NCBI RefSeq assembly: GCF_009870125.1
Contig: NC_046683.1
Location: forward strand, 60,155,869-60,219,868
From: Drosophila pseudoobscura
Lineage: Eukaryota > Arthropoda > Insecta > Diptera > Drosophilidae
Reading direction: 5' to 3'
DNA length: 64,000 nt
In this document: piece after piece, positions 29,368-41,400 of the stretch
Layout of the letters: each line of letters begins with the position of its first letter
How positions within the stretch are numbered: the first letter of the stretch is position 1
Translations under genes and position numbers: made by a program
The notes under the pieces: model-generated
Told to the model about the DNA's origin: nothing
The model's database searches: none
The model's input: the letters and a program-made list of their open reading frames with translations, nothing else

Positions 29368-30919
29368 CTACGCCAGGGAGACTGCATGAGTAATCACAAC
29401 GTTTATGTCAATGGGTGGATAGTTTTGCAGCAGCTTCACATTCGAGGCAAAGTCGTTCTCCAAAATTGCTTCCCTTTGGATTCTATAAATCAGTAAATAC
29501 ATCAGTAAATGTAAATGAATCAGTTGAAAGTCAGCGCATGCTTACAATATCATGGAACAGCAGATTTTGATGAGAAAATTAAAGCGCTGCTCGTCCGAGA
29601 ATACCGAATCCCAAATTCGCAGCACATCGGGCAGTGGAAACTCCTGCGAGAGCAGGAGGGTGAGCCACCTGAAGCTGTAGTACTGCGGATGCAGCTCTTG
29701 GCTCTTCAGATGCTCGTAGATGTCTATATCTTTAGTCTTCAGCATGTTAGATAGCAGGCCCATCATGAACTTTATGCCACCCTCCGCATCGTCCAGAGTC
29801 TTGATGAAGAAGTCGCGTATCTCGCTCATTAGAGCCGTGAAGCAGAAGAAACAGTCTGCCTCCGCGTGGGCGCGGTACGAGAGATCCGGATCCGAGGCCA
29901 TCACATAGTAGATGGGTCCGACAATCTCATTCATGCCCTGTACGTAACCCTGGCCAGGATTCAGCTTGGCGTAGATGAATAGGATGCGCTGCACAACCTC
30001 CCAGTGGGCCTCCTGGCCGTCCTCCATGGCGGCATAGGTCTCCACCGAACGCTTTGTGATTAAATTGATCTGATTGGGAGCAAAGAGGCTCATTAAATCG
30101 AGTGTCGCTTGAGTGGGGGTCACTTACTTGCTGCTAAACGTCCACAATGGTAGGCATAATGGAACAAACTTTGAGCTTATTTTCTAGCACAATTTCCGAC
30201 CGAAACTCACCTTGGTCATGCCCAAGCCCTTGCGCTCGACGTTCGCCGAGCTAAGCACCGTGGGCACTACCCGTTCGTGAAGCCGCCGCCCGTGCTCGCC
30301 TTTACTGTGCACCACAATGTCACAGGGATACTCTGTGGGCTGTTGAAAGAACGAGATGTCGGGACACAGGCGCCTCACATCTTTGTCGATCTGCAGCAGA
30401 AATTCGTTGTCATTGAAGAATGTGTTCCAGGCGCTTTCTGGCCCCTCGCTAAGCGGATGATCTTGTAGGCCAACGCCCCTCGAATCAACAGCGACGTCCC
30501 CGTCCCCGTCGCCTTCTCCAGCTCCATTGCAGCTGTGTCCCGGGGGGAGTACCAATTCCTCAATGAACTGCTTGTACAGGGCTCGCTTCTGGGCCAGCGT
30601 GGTCGTCCAACTGCTGCGCCTTGGTCCCAAGTAGCCCAACAGCAGTTTCCAGCTGAGTGCACGGAAGCTTTGTACGTCGGGCACACCTGTGGATTGGATT
30701 GGATTCATGTCCATGAATTGCTACGCCTATCAGAAGTGTGATATCCCACCATTAAACGTCAGTCTGCGCAGCTCCTTTAGGTCAACCACATCCTGGGCCA
30801 GCGCATCATCAAACTCTTTTACACTGAAAGATACAGGGGGGATAACAATCTTTTGTTCTTAATTCCCGAAAACACATCATATTTTTGTGTCGTCCATACC
30901 GCGCCTTGAAAATAGACAT
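29368..30919 (-). CDS. TBC1 domain family member 13-like Rab GTPase-activating protein
   Basis: Minus-strand exons: 30919-30900 (MSIFKAR), 30823-30750, 30686-30211, about 30123-29546 and 29482-29368 (TAG). Phases agree at three of four junctions. The protein tracks human TBC1D13 end to end: NNEFLLQIDKDVRRLCPDI-type block, HWEVVQRILFIYAKLNPGQG, YVQGMNEIVGP and the C-terminal REAILENDFASNVKLLQNYP. These TBC motifs indicate a Rab-GAP (TBC1D13 acts on Rab35), acting on endosome/plasma membrane traffic. Odd point: exon 3 ends in phase 0 (ACC AAG before GTGAGT), but the next exon would need to begin at GTG ACC (30123), which is preceded by TAA, not AG. Either a less obvious acceptor is used (for example before 30069) or this copy is decaying. 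AATAAA on this strand near 29190. Confidence 0.8.
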
Positions 30920-31066
30920 GCTTTGGCTGTATGCGGGCGTGGATCTCGGTCTGCTCCATGCAGGGACAGTCGCGTTGCAATGATGTGGACTGGACTTCTA
31001 TTATTGCTTTGTTGTCATCCAGCCAGCTGCATTATTGCTTTTTCCTATACAGTTCGGAGCAGAAAC

Positions 31067-31830
31067 AATTTTGATATTCCGTCGAATATTTTTAGATATC
31101 TAGATCTCTCAGTCCTGCCCACATAGTTTTATCCGATTAATGAATCAATTTTCTACTGAACTGTCTTGTTTTAAATACTTGACTTTGATTGTTTTTGCCT
31201 CAATTTTGGTTCCTCAACAACAATATATGTAGCTGAAAACCCGACCTTAGCCCTCTTAAGCCCCCTCTATTTAAATAGTTCAAATACTGGAGGTAAATGA
31301 CGGAAAATATTAACGATTGTAAATTCTTCTTGTAGACTCATGCCATCTTTCCCCTGAACTTAAAAAAAAACCACTATATCTTTCACCTGAACTGCGCTAA
31401 CATTAATAAATTTTCATTATTTTCGGGGGAAAATTGAAATGTTCCCTTGGCTTATAATAGGTTAATCGGAGGATCCAAGGATTGGAAACTATATTGCTAT
31501 ATTTTGATATTCCGTCGAATATTATTAGCTATATAGAACATTTAGCCATGCGCACATAATTTTATCCGATTAATGAATCTATTTTCCACTTGACTTGTTA
31601 ATTTTCAGATCTTGATTTTGTTGGATTTAGTCTAAAAAAAAGGTTTTAGCTTAAAACTTAATAAGACGTAAGAGAAAAATCGTTCCTATTGCTCAATTTT
31701 GATATTCCGTTGAATAATGTTGAGTAACTAAGACTTATAGCTCTGCCCATATAATTTTAGACCATTGATGAATAAATTTTCTACAAGATTGGCTATTTTT
31801 AAGTACTCCCATGTATCGTATTTTGACTGC
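31067..31830 (+). repeat. Three diverged copies of a ~125-bp repeat
   Basis: Units start at about 31067, 31501 and 31695. Each begins ATTTTGATATTCCGT, continues with GAATATT or GAATAAT, then CCCACATA or CACATAATTTTATCC, then TTAATGAAT or TGATGAATAAATTTTC, and ends near a TTGATT/TTTTGAC block. Spacing is irregular (about 434 and 194 bases). No coding frame was seen. Origin is unknown. Confidence 0.75.
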
Positions 31831-32993
31831 AGCAAGGTTTAAACAAAAAAGGTAAACAAAAAAACAGTGGCAACGTAAGTGATTATAGAATGCGCCGTAA
31901 GTGTTGCTGTACAGGTATATCCTATTTCGTTAATATAATATGAAGAAACTGTTTCAAACTGTTTTGAAACGTAATTAACAATGAAATTATCTTAAATTGT
32001 TATGTTTTAGACATTTGGTTAGGGTCTTGTAAATATATCTCGATCCCGATACCCATTCTTGGTTTCTGTAAATAGATCACTACCTTCAAAATATCGTTGT
32101 GATAGCTTTAAAACAAAGAGTGACAAGTTTCTGCATTAATTAGTGCATTAGATGACAAACATTTTCTCAATTCTATAATATCATTTTCTAGGGTATGCAA
32201 TGTTGCCGCAACATGGAACGTGATTTTTGCTCTCGGCCAATCAGCCAAAATCGTCAAGAAAGCATTGCAAAACATGTTGCTGCAGCATTATGTTGTTTGG
32301 GAGGAAATCCCAAAAAAGTCCAACCAAACTTAAGCGCCAAATAGAAATTGTTTGAAAGTGAATGAGCGAAAAGCAATCTATTGGAATAAATGACACACGA
32401 AGTACGATTACTGAGCGAAAATTCAAAAACCCTGCGTATGGAAGTTTCTATACGGTTTGTACCAGGGGTGGGTTTTTTGGGAGCATTTAACGTTGCCAGA
32501 TAGAGAGAAATTGCACATATTTTCTTCGTCCGATAGTTCCGGCAGTGCTGCCACATCGCTCGCAGCTCCAATGGCGGTGGCATTTGAAATATATTTTTGA
32601 ATATTAAATGGCTATACTCCTCACACTCACGTCACAGGGTGTCTGGATAATTGCTTTGTGCAGTTTTTAAGCACTGCATTTGAGGGCAGTGGCATTGAGC
32701 ACAGTTGTTAGTTCTCGTTCATTCATAATTCCATTGCATTTATTCTTTTCACATGCCTTTCGCATGATGAACACTTGGTTTGCGCTCATTTGTTCGTCTA
32801 TTTCGTGCTTTTTTGTTTGTTTTAGATTTTTGCCTTTTGCTTGGCGCACCGCACATAGTACACACATATACGGAGCCGCGAGCAGACGCATTGACGACTG
32901 GCAGGCAGTATTCTAGAATTGAGAACATTTTTGAATGTGTTTGCATGATTTTTGCTCAGCGTTTCTTTTGTTTACGCTAGTCGCTGGCCAGCA
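31831..32993. other. TBC1D13 / Zasp66 intergenic region
   Basis: AT-rich non-coding DNA. It contains a short perfect hairpin (ATGTTGC-C-GCAACAT near 32200). Sequence around 32480-32580 is richer in GC and could hold a promoter or untranslated exon of the gene starting at 32994, but no core element is clear. Confidence 0.35.
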
Positions 32994-33221
32994 ATGACGC
33001 CCAGCAGATCATCAGCAGGTTTCGCGTCATACAGGCGACCGGCTTTCTGGAAGGTGCCCAGTTACGTCCATGAGATCTATACCCAATCCACGCCCACTCT
33101 AGCTGTACAGCAGCCAGCTGTGGTACTGCCGCCCCCATGTCGCCTGACGCCGCAGCGTCGCCGCAGCAGCACCAGCGGCCTCAAGAAGCGGGTTCACTTC
33201 GCCGATGAGCCAAACATTGGG
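32994..33221 (+). CDS. Candidate coding exon upstream of the Zasp66 PDZ exons
   Basis: A 76-codon frame from ATG 32994 ends exactly at a strong donor (GTAAGT at 33222) in phase 0. Codon use is clearly coding, with Pro/Arg-rich text and a basic end, GLKKRVHFADEPNIG. The frame is also open upstream through a possible acceptor (CTTTTGTTTACGCTAG, ending at 32980), so it may be internal. All of the first Zasp66 exon junctions are also phase 0 (36073 and 45710), so splicing into Zasp66 as an alternative 5' exon is possible. It could also start a separate gene. No partner was proven. Confidence 0.5.
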
Positions 33222-35153
33222 GTAAGTCCTCGTCATCCCCCAACCACCCTAAATACCACAATGAACTCGTATATGGCTTGTCAATCATCAGTGGGGTAGG
33301 GGTGTGTGTGTCTGTGTCTGTGTCTCTGTCTCTGTCTGTGCCTCTGTCTGTGGGTGGCCCCAATTCTTATTCCCACCAGCTCGTGTCACAAATCAGTTCA
33401 ATAACATTTTGCCCCTGGCGGCTCGTAAATTTGTCACGCAAAATTTAATTAATTGGCCACTGCTGCAGTTTTTGACCAAGTAAAAAAAAGGGGGCCAAGC
33501 AGAACCCACAGAAAAGCAGACCCAGATCGAGAGATGGATGGATGGAATTTATGTATGTCCATTAGCATTAAATTGATGAAATATTTGCTGCACCAACAGA
33601 ACCAATATTTTCGGAGGGAATATGTACATAATCGTATCCGTGAAGCGACCTCAAAGTCTTACAAAATCATCGCCGAAATTCCAATCGAAAACAATTCAAA
33701 CCGCAAATAGTAAAAACATTTCAAAACCTCAGGCCAAAAAAGCGCCGAAAACAGAATAAATAAAGTGCAAAAATAAAATGCCGAACCATATATTGTGTAT
33801 ATCCGCAGCCAGGGCACTGGGAAAACGGAAAACGACGGGCAGGAAAATGATTTTTCCGTTGTAAGAAGTAAAATACTTGCCAAAAATGAGCAAACGGAAT
33901 GTTTCTAGGTCCCCCAAAGAACACAGCTGTCGAGAAACATACGGGACGGCCTTCAATCCAGGGACCATAGACCCTTGCACATTGCGCATACGTCACGTGG
34001 TGCGTTTACTTTTTATCCACTGCAATCATTTGATCTTATCCGATTTTTGAGGAAAAATCCGGAATCAGTCACCGTATTGCTGCTGATGATGATCCCTCCG
34101 TATTTAGATCAGCTTTTCATCATCGAGGCAGTAAATAAATTTAATTACACTCTCTCCTCACTCAGTTGCCTCATCCGCCGCACAGAAAAAGATACAGATA
34201 CAATAATAAAAGTGCTGAAAACCAGATGCCCAGACATTTGATTTTTTTTCGTGGCAACATCAGCGGCAGCGGCAGCAAGATCATCAAAATGTGCGCTCCG
34301 AATGATGACATGTGGCATTCATTTCATTCAGGGTCGGCTTGCAACTGGATCAAGTGCTGGCTGCTGCCCCTGCCCCTGCCCCTGCCCCGCCCTAAAATGT
34401 GGCACGGCACAAGAAATGTCGAGAGCCCAAAAAAGTTTAAACAATGAGAACAATAAGGAAAATAAATGTGCTCCGTTGGCTGAATTTTGGATACTCTTTA
34501 CAGGCAGGCATCTGAGGATCATGGCAGAAGATCAGGTTCAATCTCCTCCCTGCTCTGCCTCAATTTTCTGTACTGTACTGGTTTTTGTTTTTGGATTTTT
34601 AGGACCGAAAAGTAAGTCTTTTGTGCGCCTTGCCAATGAATAGGCAGCCGAGGCACCGGGGCTCTGTCATAGAACAGGACCCCGTTCGGGGATCATTTCC
34701 CTATCTCCTGAATCGCCAGCCATCTTCTCCTTTAGAATGGATTCTATGAAATTCGATTCCCTATGGAGCATAGTCTACTTTCTAGAGTACACAAAAATAC
34801 ACCTGGGTATCGTTGAACAGAAAGAGAACGAAGAACCCAAAGAAAGGTAAATAAAGTGCTTTCTCAAGTGCGTCACAATCGGATCAACAAAAGTTCAGCA
34901 CTCTCCGCGCGAAAAACCCCCTCGTTTAATGATTAAGAATAAGGAGGAATCGCCAATTGAATTCATGTTTCTCGGGATGTAGTCGTCGTCGTGGTTGCCG
35001 GCGACGACGAGTGTTGGTTCTACGATGCTACGATTCTACGATTTTACGAGTACATTTGTTCAATATACTCGCACATACATTACACTCGTACATTTGTGGC
35101 GCACTGTATTCGTGGTATACCACGATCTGCTGCTTCTGGTTCTGTGTCTGCTG

Positions 35154-35184
<31 letters not shown>

Positions 35185-35416
35185 AAAAAGGAATACGAAT
35201 TGTATTTTAAAATTAGTACTTGAGCAGCATTGCGATCGAACAAAACGCTTAACGGACTGCAATATCGCGCCGCAAGCGCCTCGGGCCGACACACAATTGG
35301 CCAAGAAAAATAAACAGTTTGCAAGAAACAGAAAAATAGCCAAACTCGAGAGTGGAATCGGTCGCATGAACCACCATTGATCCAGCTCCACGGCGAGAGA
35401 CAACACCTACAACAGG
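33222..35416. other. Intron or upstream region of Zasp66
   Basis: Non-coding by inspection. It contains CTGT/TCTG simple repeats (33305-33355), a CCCCTG run (34365-34390) and a CTG run (about 35155-35185) just upstream of the PDZ exon. Confidence 0.4.
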
Positions 35417-38400
35417 ATGAGCCCGAAGCTGCACGAGTTCGCGGTGCTGCTGTTCCGCGACGGCCAGGGCACGCCCTGGGGCATCCGTCTGGTTGGTGGC
35501 AATGATCTGGACACGCCGTTGATCATCACCAGGGTAATGCTTATGTAACCAGAGAAGGTTCTGCTGTTCGTCTTCTGCCTGTTCGTCCGTCTGTCGTCCG
35601 TCTGTGGCCCGCTCTCATTCATCAAAGTGATGCAGAGCAGAAGCCGCTTGCCAAACCGATTTGGCCTTTGTGCTCCTCCGCCGTATGCTCTACGCCGTAC
35701 TACGGCGTTCTACGGCGTACTCTATGCTGTGCCGTGCAGCGCCCGAGCAAACCACAACAAATCAAAATAGCGAAATGGCGAAACTGGCACAGCGAGAGCC
35801 ATCCGCCATCCGCCATTCGACGTTGCAACGTTGCAACGTTTGCCAAAACGCGACGCCAGTAAAACTAATTGAGGCGCATCCAAATAGACCAAACCAAATA
35901 TTCCTCCCCCTGGCCCCTGAGTCTCAGTCGCGGTCGCAGTCGCAAACCCATCTAAAAACAATGTATACACAATCATAATCTGCTCAGATACAGACGTATA
36001 TATACGTACATAAGTGCCATATCTATGTCAAGGCTTCTGTAGATCAGGAATGACCTTCCTCCTTGGTTGCAGGTGCAAGTTGGCAGCCCCTCGCATGGGG
36101 AACTGCTGCGTGGCGACATCATCGCCAAGATCGGCGAGTACGATGCACGCGACCTGAGTCACGCGGACGCCCAACAGCTGTTCCGCGGTGCTGGCAATGA
36201 GATCCGACTGGTCGTGCACAGGTGAGAGGAGCATTCATCCATCCATCCACCTCGTCCTTATATAACTCTTCTCGTGTCTCTTCTCAGGGACAACAAAATC
36301 GCGTACACGCAGGGCGTCAGTCAGGAGGCAGCTGGCCCTGGTTCGCGCAGCAACTCCACTTTGCCCCCGGCCAGCCCCGAGCTGCTGCCCCATCGCGGTC
36401 CGTCGCCGTTTCTGCCCGGCCCCAGCCATCTGGAACGTGCCCTGCAGCTGCCGGTGGACTCCTTGCCACACACCGTGTTTCCCCAGCTAAACGCATCCGG
36501 TGGCTATGTGACTCCGTCGGAGGTCTTTTCGCCCAAGCCAACGCGCGACCATCAGCAGGATGTGGAGGAGGAGCAGGCCGCCATCGTTAATCAGGTGAGT
36601 GGAATTCCCCCTCCAGTCGGGTGATACATCAAAAACGTATGCTTAACCTTAACCAATCATTATAATTAATCATATTGATCTACATTTTAGACACATAGCC
36701 CCACGATTTATATACAAAATATCTGGGGTATTATTTATAAGAAATTCTGTACTTAAGATTGAAAATTATAGCTTTAGATCCCTCGAAGCACTCTTATAGG
36801 TTGTCACATAGGGATAGACTCTTATGTGTCCCGAGTTATATTTATATTAATTAAATAACATAAGGTTTACGGTTCCGAGAGTAGGATAAAATCGGATCAA
36901 GGGCTCTGGCGTCCTCGATCATCTCGGTAGCGTTTCTTGCTGGCTATCCTGTGTCGTGTCGTGGAATAGCATTTCTTTCCAAGCCGCGGCAAGGGCCGCA
37001 GCTCTACGGTAATATCCGGTACTCAGTCAGTATATATGTATGTAAGCTGATGATTTATGTATGCAGCTGGTACAATATATTTTATACGTAATTATACGTA
37101 GGAGCCGGAATTTGTAACGAAGCCGATGACTACCGCATTCTATCTCTCTTTTACCAAAGGGATCCCCCTACTCTTCGCGATCTTTGACCACTTTTCTCAC
37201 AATTGTCATGATAGATGGAACAAAAATTAAGATAACAAGAGAATCGCGACCGCTAGCTAATGTTAATTCTTGTATGTCGTTTATCGCCTTTCCATTTGAA
37301 GACCTGTTCCTGTCCGCTATATCTGTCATCTCTCACTTCTCACAGCAGCACCAACCGCAGGCTGCACCATTAAGAGAGAGACAGAATGAGAGATATCGAT
37401 AGAGAGAGAATGATTAAGCGAGTGGAAGGGGTAGTGTAGCCTCTGCAAATGGATTTCTTCATTCGGACTATAATAATGATCCAATCTCATCCAGATTCGA
37501 CAGTCTACTATATAAGGTCGAGATTCGTTCTCTACGATTCTGTGTCTTCGGTTTCTTGTTTTCTCGTATAATCAAAAGGGCGGGTTCGAAATTTTGAAAA
37601 GCACTTGAACAGTGTGGAGTCTGGAGCCATAAATTTGGTTGATATAGCTCTTAAAGCTTTTAGATCTGAGATCTGGGCGCTCAGGGCGCTCGGGACAAAC
37701 AGACAGTCAGAACTATATCGACTTGGCAATTGATGCTGATCAAGAATTGATATACTTTACGCGATCGGAAAAGCTTCCGCCTCGGTGTTACACACATCTA
37801 CTTCCACCTCAATTCGAATATAGAATAAACCATATTTATGTATGGATTTGGTTCTGACACACTTTTCTACATGACATCTACCTTAAAATGTAGTACACAG
37901 AGACACCTGGAAACAGGGTTTAAACACGTATAAATCATTTGTTAGAGGTTCCTTTAATTGATTCCGTTATTAAATCGTTTTTCACTTGGTTTTATTTTTT
38001 AAAATTGATTTTTGATTGACCATAAGAAAGGATCTCCTGGTCATAAATGAATCGACATTTACATGCTTTCTACGCGAGGTAAGCAAATGCATACAGTAAA
38101 AAGCTCAAAGCTGTGGAATTTCTAGTAGAATACATGTAAAATAGATGTAGAATTGAGACTCTAAAGGCATAACGTTTTTTGTTTTCAAAAAATTGTCCGA
38201 TTGGAATAGATTTAAAACGCCCACCTTACTCGAGGAAGGGAGTAGCAAATTTTCCATCTGCAGTACATCGAAAAAACTCGAATAGAGAAAAAATTACAAT
38301 GAAATGTTTGTGAAAATTCTTAAACAATTCCACAGCAAGCCTCATCCTTACGAGTATCTTCGTGATTGAATCACTTTTGTTGTTTGTAAATAATTTCATT

Positions 38401-41400
38401 TGGCGTTTAGTGGTTCGTGGCTGGCGCTAACAGGGATCTATCTCTATCTCTCTGCGTGTAACGCTGACATCAGAGGATAGAAATGTTGTGTGGTCAAGGT
38501 TAGACTGATTTTACATCCGCCAGAAATAGCCCCAGAGAGAGGGGTGGGGTCGGAATCGGAATCGGTTTGCCGAAAAAGAGAGAGCGAGGAGGCGTTAAAC
38601 AGGAAGAGTAAGACGCCCAGTGACGCAGTACACAGGTGGAAATTGGCGAGAAATCAAATCAGATGAAAACAGAAACGAAAACACATTCGAATACAGATAC
38701 AGATACAGATACAAGTACAGCAAGATAGAAGAGGTGCTCTCTCGCCCCCAATCCACTAATCGGATAATGCCAAAAGCCAAAGACGCAAATAAACAAGAAA
38801 ATATATTTTTTGAGCTATTTTCGGGCACCTTGCAGTCGGCCCACAGCTCCCACAGCAGCCACACAGGTGAGAGGGTGGGGTTTTTGGGCCTGCTCTTGAT
38901 CCATGCCTGTCCACGAGTGGGGGCCAGCCCACCTTGTGATGTGCTCTGACAATGCCAATGAAAGAAAGTGCCTGCCCAACCACCCACACGAACACCTTCC
39001 CCAGGTTCCCCCAGTGGTGGGCGATGACGCGGCAAATGAATCAAGACACCACCCAAGGTCGCCGGATTTCTTGGCCAATGCAGCACCAAAAATAATAGCC
39101 AAGGTGCTTTCATAGGCACATCATACATACTCGTACACATACAGCATGTTTTTGACGATCTGCGATTTGATTTGTCATCAGTTTTTAGGACTCCAGAGCA
39201 TTTGACCTCAAAGGTGGATCGTTTTTCTGACCGTACCATTTATTTATAGAGCTTTTTATCCATGAACAGGTTATTGTACCTTTGTTTGAATTAATTTATG
39301 GGAAATCAAGGCATGTCTCTTATTTGTTTTCTGCTTTTTCGCTTTGGTATAGCCATAAAACGACTTAAGAACTCATTAAGAACGATATTTATTGTAGCAT
39401 TTTCTTTTCAAATAAAAAAAGAGCTGCAACCTTCACAGCGCGTTGGAAAAATACAAAACGTAAACATATTTCCATGTAAAGTTACGAGTTCCTTGGATAT
39501 TCCAACGAACTTGAAAACTTAAGGTGTGTGTCTGCCTTTGAAGGCTAATTAGACCTGTTTGGGGCTGGCTGGCCGTGTGATTGGGATCTGTCGAAGACAT
39601 CAATGCCCAGTGCCAACGCCAATTGGTACTGACAGCCATGGGACTTGGGATAGGCAGAGAATGCCAATGGCAATAGCCATCCCCATCCTCATCCTCATCC
39701 CCATACCCTGAAAAGTGTGTGTCTTTGGAACTGTCACAAATCGTTGACTAATTTGCGGGCAGGGGCTTCAGTGTCACTGAGAATCAGCTAAAACAAAACT
39801 GAACACATCAATAATGTTATTCTGGCTGTGAAAATTTGCGAAATACATTTCTCATCTAATTTTGAGCGATTCTGCCTGCATTCGGGCGAAACAATAACCT
39901 CGGTCTCGATACGAAATTGTGAAAGAATTGTATCTCAGAATTTGTGCTCCACAAAATAGCGGCAATTAAATGATATATACGAGATGGTTATAACCGAATA
40001 ATATTCATCGGACCAGGCCAGGCCAGGCAGGACAAACAATCAGGTCGACATATATTTGGGGGAGCTTTATATGAATGTCGCGTGGGCGGTGGAACGCCTC
40101 TCGATCCAAGTCCAAGTTTATACGTGTACTATGTGTGGTTGTTACTCTGTTCTGCTCTGCTCTGCTCTGGGGAAACACATCTATTTGTACAAGAAAACAT
40201 ACAATATTTTGTATATTCCTCTCTCACACTCGAAACACTCTCACACACCGACGGAAACCTGTGGCCTGTGGGCGGGCGGCCTCTGACCATCGGCTCTACA
40301 ATATATGGATGGATGTATGGGCCATAGCCCGTACGGATAGGCAGACACATGGACACACTCTCCAACAACCAATACGATTATACATACATAAGACCGTCGC
40401 TGCTCTGAGCATCCACATATATCTATAGATCTATATAGATATAGATATATACGTATATACGAAAATTGGAATTCCGCGCAGTCGGTATAGCAATAATTCG
40501 CCAGCATTTGAAAATCTTCAAATCAGTTGCGTTCGGAATATTGAAAAATAAACAACAATAAGACTCGAGCGAATAATCCACTGAGATCCTTTGTAGTCCT
40601 CCGTAAAGAACCACCAGCTGCAGCGTTTTGATTTAAACGTGACGAAAAAGCAAGTTACAAATAAAACAAAAACCCATCAGATTGTGGACACAGAAAGAAC
40701 TCAATTCTGACGTGATCGAACCACCATTACGTAATTTTTTTTCTTTTTTTCTGGCTATAATATTTCTCGTTCTCGTTTCTATTTTTTTTGTTTTTAATTT
40801 TGACCAAAATAAAGGAGTTTAAATTGAAAAAAAACCCCACACACACACACAACAAAAACATAAACATGGAGTACGTTCAGTTCAAAAACGGATCCCCAGT
40901 CTACTACAAGGAGCAGCCAGACCTCAATGAGTGCATTCAATATCAAGTAAGCGAAATCGACAGTGAACTATACTACAAATTACGTGAGAATATACAAACA
41001 TCGACCAAAATACATTATAGAAACGTCATATTTTATTCGTATATTTCAAAACATTCTTAAGTGAATTTTTCTTTTTTTTTTTGAGTTTCATCCTTTTTTT
41101 GAGAGGTGTTATACCAAAACAATAAGATTCGAAAGGCTTTATTTAAGACTTTAAATCTAGGAAAAACAATTTTCAAGCTTCGAAGGCTAGTAGTTTTAAA
41201 TTTTCAATTTATTATTTGACTGTGGCAATGCCTTCCAATATTTGTTAACTTTGGAATCCATGGAATCCACCAGTTTGCTACAAATTGTCTTTCGGGTTTA
41301 ATTTTCGTTCCTTTTTTGGGACCTATAGAAACCACTTAAAAACGGTGGGTGTGGCGACTGTGAAGGCCATTCGATCAGGGGAACTTTGTTGTCCAGGAAC

